Positions 45,300 through 54,519 are shown, counted from the stretch's first letter. The stretch is DNA of 62,424 nucleotides from Paraburkholderia phosphatilytica (GCF_003443895.1 NZ_QQOA01000042.1:1-62424), one strand, 5' to 3'. The notes: a model not told the origin generated them from the sequence alone. A program made the numbers and translations.

Positions 45300-46673
45300 T
45301 CAGGTCAGCGCGTTCCACAGAACGAGCGTCAGCACGAGGCCCACGACCGACACGATCGTCTGCAACACCGACCACACCATCACGGTCTGCTTCAGCTTCA
45401 GCCCGAAATACTCGCGCACCATCCAGAAACCCGCGTCGTTCACGTGGCAGAAGAACACCGAGCCTGCGCCGATGGCCAGCGCGAGCAGCGAGTTGTGCGT
45501 CGCGCTCAGACCCGCGACGACCGGTGCGACGATACCCGCGGTCGTGGTCGTCGCGACCGTCGCCGAGCCGGTCGCCTGGCGCAGTGCCACGGCGATCAGC
45601 CACGCGAGCAGGATCAGCGGCAGATGCGAGCCGACGGCGATCTTCGCGATCGTCGTGCTGATACCGGCGACGACGAGCGCCTGCTTCAGTCCGCCGCCCG
45701 CGCCGATCGTCAGCAGCAGCGCGGCGATCGGTGGCAGGCTCTTGCGCAGAATGCCGCCGACGCGGTCGCGCGCCATCCCTCGCGACCAGCCGAGTGCGAC
45801 GATCGCGAACAGCACCGTCAAGCCAAGTGCAACGAGCGGCTCGCCGAGAAAATCGAACGCGTCATGGAGGAAGGTGCCTTTCGTCAGCCACAACCGCGCA
45901 ACCGTGCGCGCCAGCATCAGCAACACCGGCAGCAGGATGGTGATCAGCGAGAGCGCAAAGCTGGGCGCCGCGATGTCGTGCGATTCGGCCGTGAAGAGCT
46001 TGCCCATCTCCTCCGGCTCTTCAACGTGCATACGCTTTGACAGCCAGATGCCATACACCGGTCCGGCGAGCACCACCGCCGGCAACGCGACCAGCAGACC
46101 GAAGCCGAGTGTCATGCCGAGATCCGCATGCAGCGCGCTGACGGCGATCAGCGGACCCGGATGCGGCGGGAGCAGCGCGTGCAGCGTGGTCATGCCGGCG
46201 AGCGCGGGAATGGCAATACGCAGGATCGGTTGCCCCGAACGGCGCGCCATCACGAAGATGATCGGCACCATCATCACGAGGCCCACTTCGAAGAACAGCG
46301 GCAGGCCGATGATGATCGCGACGAGCGCCATCAACCAGGGCAAGGTGCGCGGCGTCGAGTGCTTGAGGATCGTCGACACGAGCTGGTCGGCCGCGCCGGA
46401 GTCAGCCATCAGCGCGCCGAGCATCGCACCGAGCGCGATGATGATGCCCACGTCGCCCAGCAGGCCGCCCGCTCCTTTGCTAAATGCGCCGGCAACCGCT
46501 TCCAGCGGAAGACCCGCGGTGAACCCAGCGACAAAGGTACCCACGAGGATCGACAGGAATGGCGCAATCTTGAGCACGCTGATGCCGATGATGATCAGCG
46601 CAAGTCCGACGACGCACGACAGGATGAGTTGCGTGTCGTGCGCGGACCACGACGCAAGTGTTGACGTAAGCAC
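45300..46673 (-). CDS. GntP-family gluconate:H+ symporter
   Basis: A 457-residue inner-membrane permease with about 12-14 hydrophobic segments and GntP-family motifs (FLSILVGTFVAGFTAGLP, LPPHPGPLIAVSALHADLG, QATGSATVATTTTAGIV, FCHVNDAGFWMVREYFGL). The family imports gluconate or related sugar acids. No gluconate kinase is adjacent, so the substrate is tentative. Upstream about 190 bp separate it from arsC. Confidence 0.94.
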   Translation of the reverse strand: MLTSTLASWSAHDTQLILSCVVGLALIIIGISVLKIAPFLSILVGTFVAGFTAGLPLEAVAGAFSKGAGGLLGDVGIIIALGAMLGALMADSGAADQLVSTILKHSTPRTLPWLMALVAIIIGLPLFFEVGLVMMVPIIFVMARRSGQPILRIAIPALAGMTTLHALLPPHPGPLIAVSALHADLGMTLGFGLLVALPAVVLAGPVYGIWLSKRMHVEEPEEMGKLFTAESHDIAAPSFALSLITILLPVLLMLARTVARLWLTKGTFLHDAFDFLGEPLVALGLTVLFAIVALGWSRGMARDRVGGILRKSLPPIAALLLTIGAGGGLKQALVVAGISTTIAKIAVGSHLPLILLAWLIAVALRQATGSATVATTTTAGIVAPVVAGLSATHNSLLALAIGAGSVFFCHVNDAGFWMVREYFGLKLKQTVMVWSVLQTIVSVVGLVLTLVLWNALT

Positions 46674-46865
46674 GGTGTCCTCTAAAGAAGGGATGAACTG
46701 TCGGTAAGCCTTGTGAAATCAGGCCGGATTGTAGCGGCGAGAAGGGCTTTGTCGCTTCACGGCTGACCGCTTTCCGGCTGCTGGCTGCCGATTGAAGCAG
46801 CCATCTGGTGTGAACTTCGTTCGGCAAATGGCGCTTCTTGCTCGACCGACGGGCGTGATTTCGCG

Positions 46866-47222
46866 TCAGGCGAACAGCACGTCGACATTCTCCGGCGGAC
46901 GACCGATTACCGCCCTGCCGTCGCGCACAACGATCGGTCGTTGCAGCAGAACCGGATGCTGTGCGATCGCTTCGTATAACTGACTATCCGTGAGCGCCGG
47001 GTCTGCAAGGCGCAGTTCGTCGAATTCCTTTTCACTATTCCGGATCATGTCGCGAACCGGGCACTTCAACATTGCGTTGAGCTTCTTCAGTTGCTGCACG
47101 GTCGGCGGATGCTTCAGGTATTCGATGATTTCGACGGGCTCGCCGTGCGTGTTCAACGCTCCGGCACGTTCGCAGGAGCCGCGGGACTTCGAGCAGCGCG
47201 GGTTGTGGTAGATCGTGATCAT
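46866..47222 (-). CDS. arsC: ArsC-family arsenate reductase (glutaredoxin type)
   Basis: A 118-residue thioredoxin-fold protein. The catalytic Cys is in HNPRCSKSRG (about residue 10), and the arginines of the ArsC active site are in CPVRDMIR and LQRPIVVRDGRAVIGRPPE. It reduces arsenate with glutathione/glutaredoxin, or acts as a Spx/ArsC relative. No ars operon genes are adjacent. The start gives the family beginning MITIYHNPRC. Confidence 0.92.
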   Translation of the reverse strand: MITIYHNPRCSKSRGSCERAGALNTHGEPVEIIEYLKHPPTVQQLKKLNAMLKCPVRDMIRNSEKEFDELRLADPALTDSQLYEAIAQHPVLLQRPIVVRDGRAVIGRPPENVDVLFA

Positions 47223-47523
47223 TGGAATGGGCGAGGGGTTGGATTCGATTGTTGGGTGTTCAACGCTCGCGCGCTGGACTGGCGGTGCGTTGGGATTGTA
47301 TCGGGCGCGGCGAGGGGTTGAGCGCTGGCGATGCGTGCGCGGTAGAGGTGGGGCATTCATCGAGGTCCTCGCGACGGTGGCGGAGGTCGATGCTGCGCCA
47401 GGTCGCGCACGAGTCTGCGACTGGTTGTGGCTTCCCCGGTTGAATGGGACGTTATTCGCAGAGATGGACGCAGGCGGGGCCGCACACTCTCCCGTTCGTT
47501 TAAGCCCACGGTGTGCGACCGAC

Positions 47524-47537
47524 TTTATGCGCATAAA
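47524..47537. promoter_or_regulatory. parS-like site 1
   Basis: TTTATGCGCATAAA, a perfect 14-bp palindrome. The same sequence recurs at 47842 and 48622, all within 1.1 kb around parA. This matches the parS class I recall for Burkholderia chromosome 2, where ParB binds. Confidence 0.85.
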
Positions 47538-47841
47538 GAACGTTGCGTTGGCGTGGGGCGAGCGCTGCGCTCGGGGAGTTCTCCACCCGCCGGAAGATCG
47601 GCGTAACGGCGGCCGGTCGATATTCGGCTGGTGTGCTGTGGGGAAAAGGCCGTTCCACCTCGTCGTTCGAACGAGAAACCCGATGCGTCTGAACTCCGTC
47701 TCTTGACCGAACGCGTGGTGGTCGAAGGTCGACGTCCTTCGGCACGCATACTTTTGATGACTGCGACTGCGACTGCGCCTCCGTCAACCGGGCTCGAGAA
47801 CGTCGCGTAGCTCACTCGCCCATGACGGCCCGCCGCCCTCC

Positions 47842-47855
47842 TTTATGCGCATAAA
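47842..47855. promoter_or_regulatory. parS-like site 2
   Basis: Second exact copy of TTTATGCGCATAAA, about 100 bp upstream of parA, extended by a C on the right side. Position allows both centromere function and ParB-dependent control of the operon. Confidence 0.85.
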
Positions 47856-47899
47856 CCTTATCCGAATGGCCAATTTGTCATCATCGCCCGCGAAACTGA

Positions 47900-47927
47900 T
47901 TGCGATAAAAGTTCTTCAAGGTAAAAT
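47900..47927 (+). promoter_or_regulatory. Candidate parA promoter
   Basis: TTGCGA (47900-47905), 16-base spacer, TAAAAT (47922-47927), ending 30 bases before the parA start. A plausible sigma-70 promoter judged by eye. Confidence 0.4.
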
Positions 47928-47957
47928 TCAAATGCGATCAGTAAAGGGGGTGAAGAA

Positions 47958-48620
47958 TTGGCAGCAGAAATCATCGCTGTAACTCAACAGAAGGGCGGCG
48001 TCGGCAAAAGCACGATCGCGATGCACATCGGTGCGGCCTTTCATGAGCGCGGGAAGCGCGTGCTCGTCGTCGACGCCGACGGCCAAAATACCCTGATTCA
48101 CTGGGCCAGCGCCTCGTCCGACACCGACTCCGGCATCCCTTTCCCGGTCGTCAATCTCTCCGAGGCCGGCAGCCAGATCCACCGCGAGATCAAGAAGTTC
48201 GTCGCTGACTACGACATCATCGTGGTCGACTGCCCCCCGTCGATCACCGAGAAAGTCTCCGGCGTCGTCCTGCTTGCGGCAACGATCGCGATCATGCCGA
48301 CGTCGTCCTCGCCGGCGGACTACTGGTCGAGCGTTGGACTCGTGAAGCTCGTCCAGCAGGCGCAGGTCATGAACGAGGACCTTCGTGCCGTGTTCCTGCT
48401 GAACAAGACCGAGGAGAAGCGGATGCTCACGCGCGAACTGAAGCGCGCACTCGAGGAGCTCGGCTTTCCGTTACTCAAAACCCAGATTCCCACGCGCGAA
48501 GCCTACAAGCAGGCGATGGCCCTCGGCCAGACCGTCCTGCAAATGAGCGACCGCGGCGCCAAGCTCGCCAGCATCGAGGTCCGGGCCTGCGCCGACGAAA
48601 TCGCCGCCATGCTCCCGTGA
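47958..48620 (+). CDS. parA: Chromosome/plasmid partition ATPase ParA
   Basis: A 220-residue ParA/MinD-type Walker ATPase of the short plasmid class (no N-terminal HTH). The deviant Walker A KGGVGKST is near residues 12-19, the Walker B region is DYDIIVVDCPPSI, and a switch Asp is in LVVDADGQNT. It moves ParB-parS complexes over the nucleoid. The TTG start at 47958 has GGGGGTG upstream. A parS site sits between it and parB. Confidence 0.95.
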   Translation: MAAEIIAVTQQKGGVGKSTIAMHIGAAFHERGKRVLVVDADGQNTLIHWASASSDTDSGIPFPVVNLSEAGSQIHREIKKFVADYDIIVVDCPPSITEKVSGVVLLAATIAIMPTSSSPADYWSSVGLVKLVQQAQVMNEDLRAVFLLNKTEEKRMLTRELKRALEELGFPLLKTQIPTREAYKQAMALGQTVLQMSDRGAKLASIEVRACADEIAAMLP

Positions 48621-48621
48621 A

Positions 48622-48635
48622 TTTATGCGCATAAA
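48622..48635. promoter_or_regulatory. parS-like site 3, between parA and parB
   Basis: Third exact copy of TTTATGCGCATAAA, starting two bases after the parA stop and ending ten bases before the parB start; it overlaps the parB ribosome-binding region (AAAGGA). ParB binding here could repress its own translation unit or seed spreading. Confidence 0.85.
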
Positions 48636-48644
48636 GGACCCTGA

Positions 48645-49709
48645 ATGAAATCATCCCAACTTGCCAAAGGCTTCCAGGCGCGCCCGGATTCGACGAGCAG
48701 CGAGAAGCGAACCGCCCTCGATCGCCTCAACGCGATCGACGGACTGGTCCAGACGAAAACGCCGACGCGCCCCGAAATGGCCGTGAGGTCCAACACCCCG
48801 CTCGCGATTGCGGAGCCCGACGAAAGCGAGGCCGCCAGCGAAAACGAGTCGGCGCAATATCGCGCGTGGCGTGTCGAGCATGGCTACCGGCCCGGTCAGG
48901 TGATCGAGTTGCCGTTGAAGGCCATCAAGCACAGCCCGTTCAATCCGCGGCACTTCTACCTGAAATCGTCGATCGCCGAGCTGGCTGTAAATCTGGCGAA
49001 GCAAGGCCAGCAGCAGGCTATCCACGTCATTCCCGATTACGACAATCCCGGCTCCTACTTCGTCAGCGACGGCGGGCGGCGTGTGCGTGCGCTCAAGGAA
49101 GCCAACCACGAGACCGTCAAAGCGCTCGTCATCGATCTGCCGATCGGTATCCAGAGCTACAAGCTTGGCTACGACCTGAACGTCCAGCGCGACTCGCAGA
49201 CGGTGTTCGACAACGCCATCGTCTGGAAGCGGTTTCTCGACGAACAGCATTTCCAGAGCCAGAAGGAACTGGCCGAGCATCTGGGGCTGGACGAATCGAC
49301 GGTCGCGGTGGCGCTATCGATCGCGAAGCTCCCGGAAACCATCATGCAGGAAATGGTGACGCGGACCGATCGCTTCGGGTCGAACATGGCCTACCAGGTC
49401 GGGCGTTATCACGGCGCGCGCGGCACCGACGCGACGTTGCGCCTCATCAACAAGATCCTGTCGGACGATCTGAGCACGCGTCAGGTTGCGGATATCGTGA
49501 AGGGCAGGGCGAACGCGCAGCAAAGCGCGAAGCCCGCAGGTCGCCAGCGCTACGCCCAGCGACTCGATATCAAGCTCGATGGCGTGTCGGTCGGTGACCT
49601 GAAATCGTACGGTGACGATCGGCTCGAACTGCGGCTGCGCGGTCTGACGAAGGAGAAGCGGGACGACATCTTGCGGCAGATAGAACAGATGCTGCTCCCA
49701 GCGAAGTAA
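48645..49709 (+). CDS. parB: Partition CTPase/DNA-binding protein ParB
   Basis: A 354-residue ParB. The N-terminal region contains the ParA-interacting leader; the CTP-binding ParB/Srx domain is about 85-180 (LPLKAIKHSPFNPRHFY... SDGGRRVRALKEANHE); a helix-turn-helix follows (QKELAEHLGLDESTVAVALSIAKLP) for parS recognition; the C-terminus is the dimer domain. It is the second gene of parAB and is followed by a strong terminator shared with the convergent repA. Confidence 0.95.
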   Translation: MKSSQLAKGFQARPDSTSSEKRTALDRLNAIDGLVQTKTPTRPEMAVRSNTPLAIAEPDESEAASENESAQYRAWRVEHGYRPGQVIELPLKAIKHSPFNPRHFYLKSSIAELAVNLAKQGQQQAIHVIPDYDNPGSYFVSDGGRRVRALKEANHETVKALVIDLPIGIQSYKLGYDLNVQRDSQTVFDNAIVWKRFLDEQHFQSQKELAEHLGLDESTVAVALSIAKLPETIMQEMVTRTDRFGSNMAYQVGRYHGARGTDATLRLINKILSDDLSTRQVADIVKGRANAQQSAKPAGRQRYAQRLDIKLDGVSVGDLKSYGDDRLELRLRGLTKEKRDDILRQIEQMLLPAK

Positions 49710-49710
49710 T

Positions 49711-49738
49711 AAAAAAGCCGGCAGAGATGCCGGCTTTT
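49711..49738. terminator. Bidirectional intrinsic terminator between parB and repA
   Basis: GCCGGCA, loop GAGA, TGCCGGC, with a run of A before and TTTT after, so it works on both strands. It separates the convergent parAB operon and repA gene. Confidence 0.9.
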
Positions 49739-49758
49739 CTGTCACTGGGGACGATCCG

Positions 49759-51105
49759 TCAAACTGTCCGCGTCTGGTTCAACGTGAACGACAGCAGATC
49801 GCCGTCGGTAGGTTCGCCCCAGGTCTTGCGCGCAAGCCAGTCGAAGAACGCGGTTTCGGTGAGCTTCGATTCCAGACCGCGCCGACGCCAGTCGTCACGC
49901 ATGTGAGTGCCAAGTCCCGGCAACTCATCTTCCTCGAACGATCGACGGGCAGTCTCGCGCTCCAGTTCACCCTGTTCGTCGTAGAGCGACTGTGCTTCCT
50001 TGCGCCGGAACGCCGCATATTCGCCAAGCAGACGCGCCTTCAGATCTTCCGCCGGCGCGCCGGCCAACCGGCCGCCGCCCGTTGCAGCAGCCGAATCCAC
50101 CGGCGGCGCGTAACCCTTCTTGAGCGCGTCCTTGAACAGCGCGGGCGCGCTGCGCACCGGCGGCAACGTCGTGCTGCGCATGCGCTGCTCCGTCATCTGA
50201 AGCGCCGCCCGGATCCGGTTCTCCTCGCTATCGGCGTAGAGCGTCTGCGCTTCCTTCAACGGAATCCCGATCTTGACCATGCGATCGACGAGCGTGCTGT
50301 CGAAAACGTTCGGATGTTCGTCCAGCGCGAGCATCGGCTGCTTGCGCTCGGTCACGCGGAACTGGATCTCGGCGACGCGGCGCCCTTCGCGGTGTTCGAT
50401 CAGCTCGACGAAAATATTCGTGACCGCGTTCACTTCGGCGATCGCGGGACGCAGATAGTCGCGCTTGAAATACTTGTATTCGCGCTTCGCCTCGTCACCC
50501 GCTTCGGTATCCGGCGTGCCCGACAGGATCGGCCGCCACCATTCCCAGGTTTCGCGCATCGTCAGATGGCTGGGGTTGGTCAGGTAGCGAACGCAGATTT
50601 CGTACAGCGCGAGCCCGGCGCTGCTGCGCAACTGGCTCTGGAACTGCAGACTGAGACGGGCGTACTGGACCGGGTCGAGCAGCTTCTTCTTGATCTTCGG
50701 CGCGAACGAGAATTCGACCCATACGCGACGCGTGGCCGGATCCTCGAGAATTTCCGCATCCGCGATCAGCGTGGAGATGCCCCACTTGCGGCCGGGCTTC
50801 TGGCTCGACGTGCCGCTGCTCCATTCCACCTGCACCGACACCATCCGCCTCAGGTGTTCCTTCACGAGCGCGGTATCGTTCGAATCGAAGGCGGAGTTGG
50901 CGACGATGTCCGACAGCAGCGCACGATAGGTGTCGCCGTTCTCGTCCGCCTGCTGGGCAACGGCGAGCAGCACATTGAAGAGCTTGCGCGTGAGCAGCGT
51001 GATCTTGCCGCTCTTCGGCTGGATTGCGATCGCCTCGACGGCTTTGCGCAGCTCCGCCGAACTTGGGCTCACGACATCGGTTTTCTTGGCGCGCTTCGTA
51101 GCCAT
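49759..51105 (-). CDS. repA: Replication initiator protein, Rep_3 / RepB family
   Basis: A 448-residue iteron-binding initiator. Residues about 25-240 form two winged-helix domains of the Rep_3 family (KITLLTRKLFNVLLAVAQQ... LSLQFQSQLRSSAGLALYEICVRYL), which bind repeats and open the origin; the C-terminal part is charged and helical. It is longer than typical plasmid Rep proteins. It reads away from the iteron field, and an inverted iteron half-site pair lies 70 bp upstream of its start, suggesting autoregulation. Plasmid-type initiation supports a chromid origin. Confidence 0.9.
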   Translation of the reverse strand: MATKRAKKTDVVSPSSAELRKAVEAIAIQPKSGKITLLTRKLFNVLLAVAQQADENGDTYRALLSDIVANSAFDSNDTALVKEHLRRMVSVQVEWSSGTSSQKPGRKWGISTLIADAEILEDPATRRVWVEFSFAPKIKKKLLDPVQYARLSLQFQSQLRSSAGLALYEICVRYLTNPSHLTMRETWEWWRPILSGTPDTEAGDEAKREYKYFKRDYLRPAIAEVNAVTNIFVELIEHREGRRVAEIQFRVTERKQPMLALDEHPNVFDSTLVDRMVKIGIPLKEAQTLYADSEENRIRAALQMTEQRMRSTTLPPVRSAPALFKDALKKGYAPPVDSAAATGGGRLAGAPAEDLKARLLGEYAAFRRKEAQSLYDEQGELERETARRSFEEDELPGLGTHMRDDWRRRGLESKLTETAFFDWLARKTWGEPTDGDLLSFTLNQTRTV

Positions 51106-51171
51106 ACGTCGGATCGAGGTGGATTTCGCGAGAGGATACCGGCTGCGGTGATGTGCGTCTATAGGGACGCT

Positions 51172-51189
51172 CTCACCGATTTCCGGTGA
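51172..51189. promoter_or_regulatory. Inverted iteron half-sites upstream of repA
   Basis: TCACC, 7 bases, GGTGA: two iteron cores facing each other within the repA promoter region. In iteron plasmids, Rep dimers bind such inverted sites to repress rep while monomers bind direct repeats at the origin. Assignment is by analogy. Confidence 0.55.
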
Positions 51190-51204
51190 TCCGGCTTTGC
51201 GAGC

Positions 51205-52755
51205 CCCGACTCACCTCGGGCCGTCCCGAAAATGCTCACCTCTGCATTTTCGGTGTCCGCCTCCTGGCGCGCGCCGTGTCCGGAGCCAGGAATTTGCAGG
51301 GATTCCGGCCGCGGACAGAACCACCCCGTCGGGTCCCGTATCGCCTCACCTTTATCTATCGTCGCAAGTTGACGACGCCTATCGGGCTGGAATGGTGCGT
51401 GCGCCGCGCGCGAGGCGTGCACCGATCGTTTCTCCCCGCCTCGGGCAGCCATCGATGGGACTCGTGAGGTATGCAGGCTCGATCGGCGCACAGTCCGGGT
51501 TTCGAGTGAGCGCGTGGCCCACTGCCTGGGTGGGCCTGCCGAGCGGCATACCAGTGCCCCTACGCCGGCTCCAGACGTCCACTTGGTCCTCCTCGAGCAC
51601 TCACTGCGTGCAGGACGGTGTGCGTCCCACGCTCGCCCCAGAAATCGGCGCCAGGCTCGCCAGGCCAAGGCACCGCCGCGCGCTTCGACCAGTCGACAGA
51701 TGTTCCAGCCGCCCATCACGGTGACTCCCATTACTCGATTTCACGCACCCTCGGCTCAGGCTCCTGAAAACTCTCACCTTGAGACGCCGACAGCGTCCGT
51801 CCACAGGACGTTTCAACGGACCGGACCATTTTTCTACCCGCCCAAAGGTCCCGAAATTCCTCACCTATGCCATTCGGTCCACCGAATGCGGCAGTGCGGA
51901 AGCGCCGGATCCGCCATTCCCGCAAACGCTCACCTTTCTCGGCAACGCGACAAAAAGATAATTATTTCAATGATTTAGTGAGAAATTGAGTCTCGGACAA
52001 TACCCGCTCGCGAAGAAAACCGCCTCCCGAATATTCTCACCTTTGGCTATCCGACCGTTTCCATGCCTTCGGTCCAGGATGGCGAAGCAGCCCCGAAAAA
52101 CCTCACCATTGCCGATCCGGCCAGCGAAAATCGCGATGAAAACATCACCACGCAGCCTGGGTTTGCGGGCAGCTTGCCTGTTAACTATCCCGAAACTCCT
52201 CACCTTTAGCCAAAATCGGCCTCATTTCCGATCCCGAAAATCCTCACCGGAAGCGTTCCGACTTCCAGCCGCCCGGCCGCGGGCCTCACTCCCGCATTCC
52301 CTCACCTCAACGCTAAACACCTGCAAAACCAGGGGTTTTCCATCCAGCAGGCTTATCCAGATGAGCGTCGTCTCCCGAAAAATCTCACCTTTGCGACAGT
52401 CGCATGCGGGTTTCCGGGGATTCGCCCCTGAAAAACCTCACCCGGCAGCCCCGTTTTCTCCCGAAAACGCTCACCATTGATAAAAAACGAGGCGCGCAAG
52501 CCATTTGTCGCACTGCAAAACCGGGCCCCGAACGTTCTCACCCAGGTCATTCCGGTCGCGAGCCGCCCTGTAACGGTGCATCAAGGCGCGCAGCGGTGCT
52601 CACTCCCGAGGATTCTCACCTTTGCCGGATCGGCCCCCGGCGAGCACTCCCGAAGCCGCTCACGTTCTTTCCCGCACCGACTCACCATGTTCCCCGAACC
52701 CCGTCACCGTCGAATCCCGCAGGCTCTCACCACCACTCCCGGAAAGCTTCACCCT
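51205..52755 (+). repeat. Main iteron array of the replication origin
   Basis: About 20 directly repeated units with consensus TCCCGAAAAnnCTCACCTT, all in one orientation. CTCACC cores begin at 51210, 51235, 51345, 51773, 51860, 51929, 52036, 52102, 52199, 52243, 52301, 52384, 52437, 52470, 52537, 52615, 52681 and 52726, with degenerate ones at 52659, 52703 and 52748. Spacing is irregular at first (25-110 bp, and one gap of 428) but exactly 22-23 bp for the last five. The field is coding-free. Binding by the adjacent RepA is inferred. Confidence 0.92.
52353..52361 (+). promoter_or_regulatory. Near-consensus DnaA box in the iteron field
   Basis: TTATCCAGA, one mismatch to the consensus TTATCCACA. 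The only box-like sequence I found within the array. Confidence 0.3.
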
Positions 52756-53140
52756 GTCGCCCGCAAAGCCTTGTCTGGTAAGGCTTAGCCGTGGCGTTAA
52801 CGTTTTTAACAAGGGTTCAAGGGTGTTTACTTCTATTACTCTCAAGCGCTACGCGCGAGAGCCTTCGAAAAACCCCCTTGACCACCAGACTCTACGTTCA
52901 ACGCCTATCCGTGAAACAGTGTCAAAGCGTCGCTCTACCTTAAATAACGCTTTATAAACAGAAGCTTGTAGACTATTCTTCGATTTGTTTCACGGAAATT
53001 TCAAGGACATAGTCCTCGAGGACCAACGCGTCGCCTTGAAAACCATGTCCACGGCCATTCAGTCTTGTCGGACGAAAAAATCGTAGCAAACACTACGTAA
53101 ATTGTTATGATTCTTCGAACCTGCCACCGATGAGGTCCGA
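52756..53140. other. AT-rich segment, candidate duplex-unwinding element
   Basis: The DNA after the last iteron is visibly AT-richer than the flanks, with tracts such as GTTAACGTTTTTAAC (52796-52810), TGTTTACTTCTATTACT, and CTTAAATAACGCTTTATAAAC near 52940. Lying beside the phased repeats, it is the likely melting region and may also carry the promoter of the KfrA-like gene. No gene seen. Confidence 0.65.
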
Positions 53141-54352
53141 ATGAATCTGGATGAACAACGAAACGCGATCCGTCAGGAGCTGGAAACGATGCGCGCTGCC
53201 GGCGCCCGTCGGCAGGAACTGTCGCTGCATGCATGCAAACGGCTGTTCTTCGATCTGGGTGTCCGTCCGTCGCTGGCCGCGGTCCGCGATCTGACCCAGA
53301 CCGGCAGCGCGAGCGACATCCCCAAAGACATCGATCACTTCTGGGAACGTATCCGCGGCGCATCGAAAGTGCGCGTCGCGTCGGGTTCGATCCCGAAAGC
53401 GCTCGAAGACCGCGCGGGTGAACTGCTCGGCGCGCTGTTCGAAGAAGCGGTCTCTCACGCCCGGACATCGCTCGAAGACGAACGCGCCAAGGTCAAGGCG
53501 CTGATCGCCGAAGCTGAACAGAAAACGCGCGACGCAGAAATTCGCCGCGATGTATCCGATGAAGCCGTACGACGAGCTGAAGCTCGCGTCGACAGCGCGC
53601 TGGACCGGATCCGCACGCTCGAAGCGCAACTCGCGAACACCAGCGGCCAGCACCATAGTCAGCATGAAGGTCTGCAGCACGTCGTCCGACGGTTCGAAGC
53701 CGATAACGAGGCGCTCCAGAAACGGCTCGACACCGAGCAGACCACCAACGCGACATTGCGCGACCGCGTCGACGAGCTGCATCGCGACCTGCGTCATAGC
53801 ACCGAGCATTATGCGCAGCAGATCAAGGATGCTGTCGCGGAGGCCGAGCGGCGGGTGAAGCCGATGCTGGTCGAGCTCGACTCGCTGCGCAGCATGGCGA
53901 CGACCTACCAGTCAGGCGTGAGAGATGCCAGCCGGAAAGAGTTCGACTTCATCCAGCAGCTCGCGGCCGCCAAGGCCCGTGGCGACCGCTTCGAAGTCCA
54001 GTTGCACGAGCAGGCCGATGAAATCGACGCGTTGACGCGCGAGCTCGACACCTTGCGCGGGCATCAGAATCTCGACCCTGCCATTGCAGCATTGTTGTGT
54101 GAGCTCGCCTCCGCCGGCCGCCTCTCAGTCGACGAACTCGCCCGCGTCGGTACGATCGCCGATGGCCACGTCGCGCTACCCGCGCGCTGCCCCCGTTGCG
54201 ATGAGGGGGAGCCCGAGTTGTCCCAGGTCGATGGTCAGTATGAAGTGCTGTGCCCGGACTGCGAGCACTCGTCGGGTACGGGCGATTCGCGGCTCGAAGC
54301 GGTCGTGCGATTCATGGCGAATGGCGAACTTTCGCCGTCTGCGGCGGGCTGA
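53141..54352 (+). CDS. KfrA-like coiled-coil DNA-binding protein with C-terminal zinc ribbon
   Basis: A 403-residue protein. Residues about 1-120 match the plasmid KfrA N-terminal DNA-binding domain (ACKRLFFDLGVRPSLAAVRDLTQTGSASDIPKDIDHFWERIR). A long alpha-helical coiled coil follows (about 120-310). The end carries a zinc ribbon, CPRC (350-353) and CPDC (371-374), which is not usual for KfrA. KfrA proteins organise plasmid DNA and assist partition; this one lies immediately beside the origin and is followed by two inverted iterons. Confidence 0.88.
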   Translation: MNLDEQRNAIRQELETMRAAGARRQELSLHACKRLFFDLGVRPSLAAVRDLTQTGSASDIPKDIDHFWERIRGASKVRVASGSIPKALEDRAGELLGALFEEAVSHARTSLEDERAKVKALIAEAEQKTRDAEIRRDVSDEAVRRAEARVDSALDRIRTLEAQLANTSGQHHSQHEGLQHVVRRFEADNEALQKRLDTEQTTNATLRDRVDELHRDLRHSTEHYAQQIKDAVAEAERRVKPMLVELDSLRSMATTYQSGVRDASRKEFDFIQQLAAAKARGDRFEVQLHEQADEIDALTRELDTLRGHQNLDPAIAALLCELASAGRLSVDELARVGTIADGHVALPARCPRCDEGEPELSQVDGQYEVLCPDCEHSSGTGDSRLEAVVRFMANGELSPSAAG

Positions 54353-54402
54353 ATCGTGAAAAAAATGTGACCGGATAGCGATTTCTGGACCCACATATCC
54401 CG

Positions 54403-54446
54403 AAAGGTGAGACGCTGCGGGACCGCAAAGGTGAGCATTTTCGGGA
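54403..54446 (-). repeat. Two outlying iterons, reverse orientation
   Basis: Units at 54403-54422 and 54427-54446 read, on the minus strand, as TCCCGCAGCGTCTCACCTTT and TCCCGAAAATGCTCACCTTT; the second equals the array consensus. They lie downstream of the kfrA-like gene and, on the minus strand, downstream of the recombinase-like gene, between the two convergent genes. Confidence 0.9.
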
Positions 54447-54519
54447 CTTCGAACGACTGAACGTCGCACCGGCTATGAGGTTCGCAGAACGGTCCGACGA
54501 AGCGTCCCGCGCCATTTCC

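Larger units (their letters stand above)
47223..47957. other. Partition-site region upstream of parA
   Basis: About 735 bp without a supported gene. It holds two exact copies of the parS-like palindrome (47524, 47842), a 12-bp palindrome TCGTTCGAACGA (47663-47674), a short triplicated CTGCGA tract near 47761, and a candidate parA promoter. Confidence 0.6.
51106..53140. other. Chromosome 2-type replication origin (ori) region
   Basis: A two-kilobase non-coding interval between divergent repA and the kfrA-like gene. It combines inverted half-sites at the repA promoter, the long direct iteron field, a phased tail and AT-rich DNA: the arrangement of iteron-controlled plasmid and chromid origins. 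No gene is supported in 51106-53140. Confidence 0.85.

Noticed and set aside
47215..47706. Open frame across the parS region upstream of parA
   Set aside because: Covers two regulatory palindromes' neighbourhood, composition unlike a protein, no conserved motif seen.
51205..52755. CRISPR array
   Set aside because: Repeats are short (about 17-19 bases), degenerate and irregularly spaced, and there are no cas genes; iterons explain them better.
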